Source: Candidatus Rokuibacteriota bacterium (lineage in GTDB: Bacteria > Methylomirabilota > Methylomirabilia > Rokubacteriales > CSP1-6). From it: 8,455 nt of DNA. The DNA is taken from assembly GCA_003221435.1 (NCBI GenBank), contig QHRS01000130.1, positions 5,720 through 14,174 on the forward strand, in the 5' to 3' direction. A model generated the notes under the pieces. It saw nothing but the letters and a program-made list of their open reading frames with translations, did not search any database and had not been told where the DNA came from. This document shows positions 6,925 through 8,455 of the stretch, piece after piece; positions within the stretch are counted from its first letter, which is position 1, and every line of letters begins with the position of its first letter. The translations under genes and the position numbers were made by a program.

Positions 6925-7819
6925 GGCGGCCGTCGACGGCGCCGTCGCCGGGAGTGCCGAGGCGGTCTCCCCGCTCACGGAGGCCCTCCGCTCGACGTGG
7001 CTCCGCCGCATCAGCCGGAACCGGAACGTCGTCACGGGCGCGCTCATCCTGCTGGTCCTGGTGCTGGCCGCGCTCTTCGCCGACGTCATCTCGACGCACA
7101 GTCCGACGAGACTCTTCCCCGCGAATCGGTTGAAGCCGCCGAGCGCCGAACACTACCTGGGGACGGACGAGTTCGGGCGCGACGTCTACAGCCTCGTCGT
7201 GCACGGCAGTCAGATCTCGCTGCTGGTCGGGGCGACGACGATGCTGCTCACGTCGCTCGGCGGGATCGTGACGGGTCTGCTCGCGGGCTACTACCGCCGC
7301 CTCGACCTTATCCTGATGCGATTCATGGACGGCCTGATGGCCTTCCCGGCCATCCTGCTGGCGATCGCGCTCATGGCCGCGCGCGGTCCGGGGGTGTGGA
7401 ACGTGATCTTCGCGCTGTCGGTGGTCTATCTGCCGCGGACCGCCATGCTGATCCGCAGCACCGTCCTCACCATCCGGGAACTGGATTACGTCCAGGCGGC
7501 TCGCGCGTTGGGCCGCGGCGATCCCGCGATCGCGTTCCGGCACATCCTGCCGAACTGTCTGGCGCCCCTGCTCGTGCAGGCGAGCTTCATCTTCGCCTAC
7601 GCCATCCTGGCCGAAGCGATCCTGGGCTTCCTCGGTGTCGGCGTGCCGCCCTACGTGCCGTCGTGGGGAAACGTGATCGCGAGCGGCAAGAACGTGATCC
7701 GCGAGGCGTTCTGGGTGAGCCTCTTCCCGGGCCTGGCCCTCACCCTCGCCGGGCTGAGCCTGAACCTGCTGGGCGACGGCCTCCGCGACACCCTCGATCC
7801 CCGGCTCCGCGTCCAGTAA
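6917..7819 (+). CDS. dppC: ABC transporter permease, DppC/OppC type
   Basis: This 300-residue permease pairs with the preceding one. Its ATG overlaps the end of dppB by 8 bases (ATGACTGA), so translation is probably coupled; no strong ribosome-binding site is visible. After a variable N-terminal tail come a first transmembrane helix (about residues 38-60), the periplasmic motif HYLGTDEFGRDV, several hydrophobic segments, and the EAA loop from residue 190 (DYVQAARALGRGD to HILPNCLAPLLV). The C-terminus GDGLRDTLDPRLR is the usual DppC ending. No ATPase genes follow: the next gene converges from the other strand. Confidence 0.96.
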   Translation: MTEAAVDGAVAGSAEAVSPLTEALRSTWLRRISRNRNVVTGALILLVLVLAALFADVISTHSPTRLFPANRLKPPSAEHYLGTDEFGRDVYSLVVHGSQISLLVGATTMLLTSLGGIVTGLLAGYYRRLDLILMRFMDGLMAFPAILLAIALMAARGPGVWNVIFALSVVYLPRTAMLIRSTVLTIRELDYVQAARALGRGDPAIAFRHILPNCLAPLLVQASFIFAYAILAEAILGFLGVGVPPYVPSWGNVIASGKNVIREAFWVSLFPGLALTLAGLSLNLLGDGLRDTLDPRLRVQ

Positions 7820-7826
7820 GGACGCG
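7808..7826. repeat. Stem-loop spanning the dppC stop codon
   Basis: CGCGTCC (7808-7814) and GGACGCG (7820-7826) form a perfect 7-bp stem with loop AGTAA that contains the TAA stop. It lies at the end of the transporter operon, in the 71-base gap before the convergent regulator. There is no downstream T-run, so it is not a classical intrinsic terminator, but it could protect the mRNA 3' end or contribute to termination. Confidence 0.4.
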
Positions 7827-7890
7827 AGCCACGCCAGCGACGACGCTGAGGTGGCACCTTTCCACGCCCTCCTTCGTCAATTCACACAGA

Positions 7891-8455
7891 TCAGAGGAGA
7901 AACTCATAGTTCCGCTCCAAGTGCGCACGCAACCGCTTCTCTTGAACCCGGATCTGTTTCCCTTTCCGAAGAATGACCCCTTCACGTTCCAGCCGCTTCA
8001 GGGCCAGCGACACCCGCGGCCGCGAGGCACCCACCATGGCGGCAAGGTGCTCATGTGTAAGGCTCGACGGGAGCAACCCGCTCGCTCGTCTGGCTTCTGG
8101 GTGACCGACATACTCCCAGAGTGCCAGAGCCACCCGCTCGGCAAGCTCTTCCACCAGAAACAGCGACCGCCGGAGCGAAACCAGGAACAGCGGCTTTAGC
8201 ACCGTCTGTGTCAGACCGGTAAACATCTCCCACGGCAAACCGCACACTTCCGTGATGAGCGTCCGAGCGTCGATCTGTCCCACACGAGAGTCCTGAAGGG
8301 CCGTAGCCTGGCTCACGCGCCGCCAGTTGCGCACCAGCGCGGTCTCGCCAAAGAAGTCGCCTCGCGTCAGCAACGCCAGCTGGACAAAGCGACCTTCGCG
8401 GCCTAGCAGAGAAAGACCGACGGCCCCTTGCATCACGCAATAGATATGACTCGCG
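7891..8455 (-). CDS. Crp/Fnr-family transcriptional regulator (5' end outside window)
   Basis: The frame is open to the right edge (ASHIYCVMQG and onward), so the true start lies beyond 8455; the internal GTG/ATG at 8436-8431 falls inside the conserved sensor domain and is not the start. The visible part holds the second half of a cyclic-nucleotide-binding-type beta-barrel (GDFFGETALV and the following RRVSQATAL), a long dimerisation helix, and a C-terminal winged helix-turn-helix (LTHEHLAAMVGASRPRVSLALKRLEREGVI). This is typical of one-component regulators responding to cAMP, oxygen, NO or redox state. No cysteine cluster for an Fnr-type [4Fe-4S] is visible in this part, though such a cluster would be N-terminal and out of view. 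It converges with dppC, so it is not in the transporter operon. Signal and targets are unknown. Confidence 0.9.
   Translation of the reverse strand, partial: ASHIYCVMQGAVGLSLLGREGRFVQLALLTRGDFFGETALVRNWRRVSQATALQDSRVGQIDARTLITEVCGLPWEMFTGLTQTVLKPLFLVSLRRSLFLVEELAERVALALWEYVGHPEARRASGLLPSSLTHEHLAAMVGASRPRVSLALKRLEREGVILRKGKQIRVQEKRLRAHLERNYEFLL

Noticed and set aside
7849..7859. AGGTG-G-CACCT as a terminator between dppC and the regulator
   Set aside because: The arms are five bases around a single base, which cannot form a stable hairpin, and there is no meaningful T-run.

Overview
The window is GC-rich, densely coded bacterial DNA. It carries a selenocysteine-type respiratory formate dehydrogenase on the minus strand, a three-gene peptide/dipeptide-type ABC transporter operon on the plus strand, and the 3' part of a Crp/Fnr-family regulator on the minus strand. 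The high GC, the NrfD-type membrane anchor, the clusters of short GC-rich palindromes and the dipeptide-type transporter suggest an uncultured soil or sediment lineage, something like Rokubacteria/Methylomirabilota or a former deltaproteobacterium. This is a weak impression from style and not a phylogenetic result.

Layout. Positions 1-126 (minus) hold the start of an NrfD-like membrane subunit that runs off the left edge. Positions 119-853 (minus) encode the four-cluster ferredoxin-like beta subunit. Positions 854-1060 hold a palindrome-rich stretch together with what looks like the displaced 3' end of the alpha gene. Positions 1061-4078 (minus) encode the Tat-exported molybdenum/tungsten formate dehydrogenase alpha subunit. 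It is read through an in-frame TGA at 3524-3526 that sits directly before a convincing bacterial SECIS hairpin. Positions 4079-4359 form a divergent promoter region. Positions 4360-5928, 5980-6924 and 6917-7819 (plus) encode a periplasmic family-5 solute-binding protein and two inner-membrane permeases. Positions 7891-8455 (minus) encode a Crp/Fnr-type regulator that is cut off at its N-terminus.

How the parts work together. The three FDH genes would form one complex: formate is oxidised in the alpha subunit on the periplasmic side, electrons pass through the beta-subunit iron-sulfur clusters, and the NrfD-like anchor hands them to quinone. The transporter genes encode the binding protein and both permeases but no ATPase, so the ATPases must be encoded elsewhere.

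The most notable observation is that this formate dehydrogenase carries three separate short deletions relative to the family. One removes the fourth cysteine of the alpha-subunit [4Fe-4S] site. One removes two cluster ligands from the beta subunit. One breaks the reading frame near the alpha C-terminus, leaving the family's terminal motif readable in another frame up to the beta start codon. Either the operon is decaying or altered, or the assembly is faulty here. No previously undescribed system was recognised.
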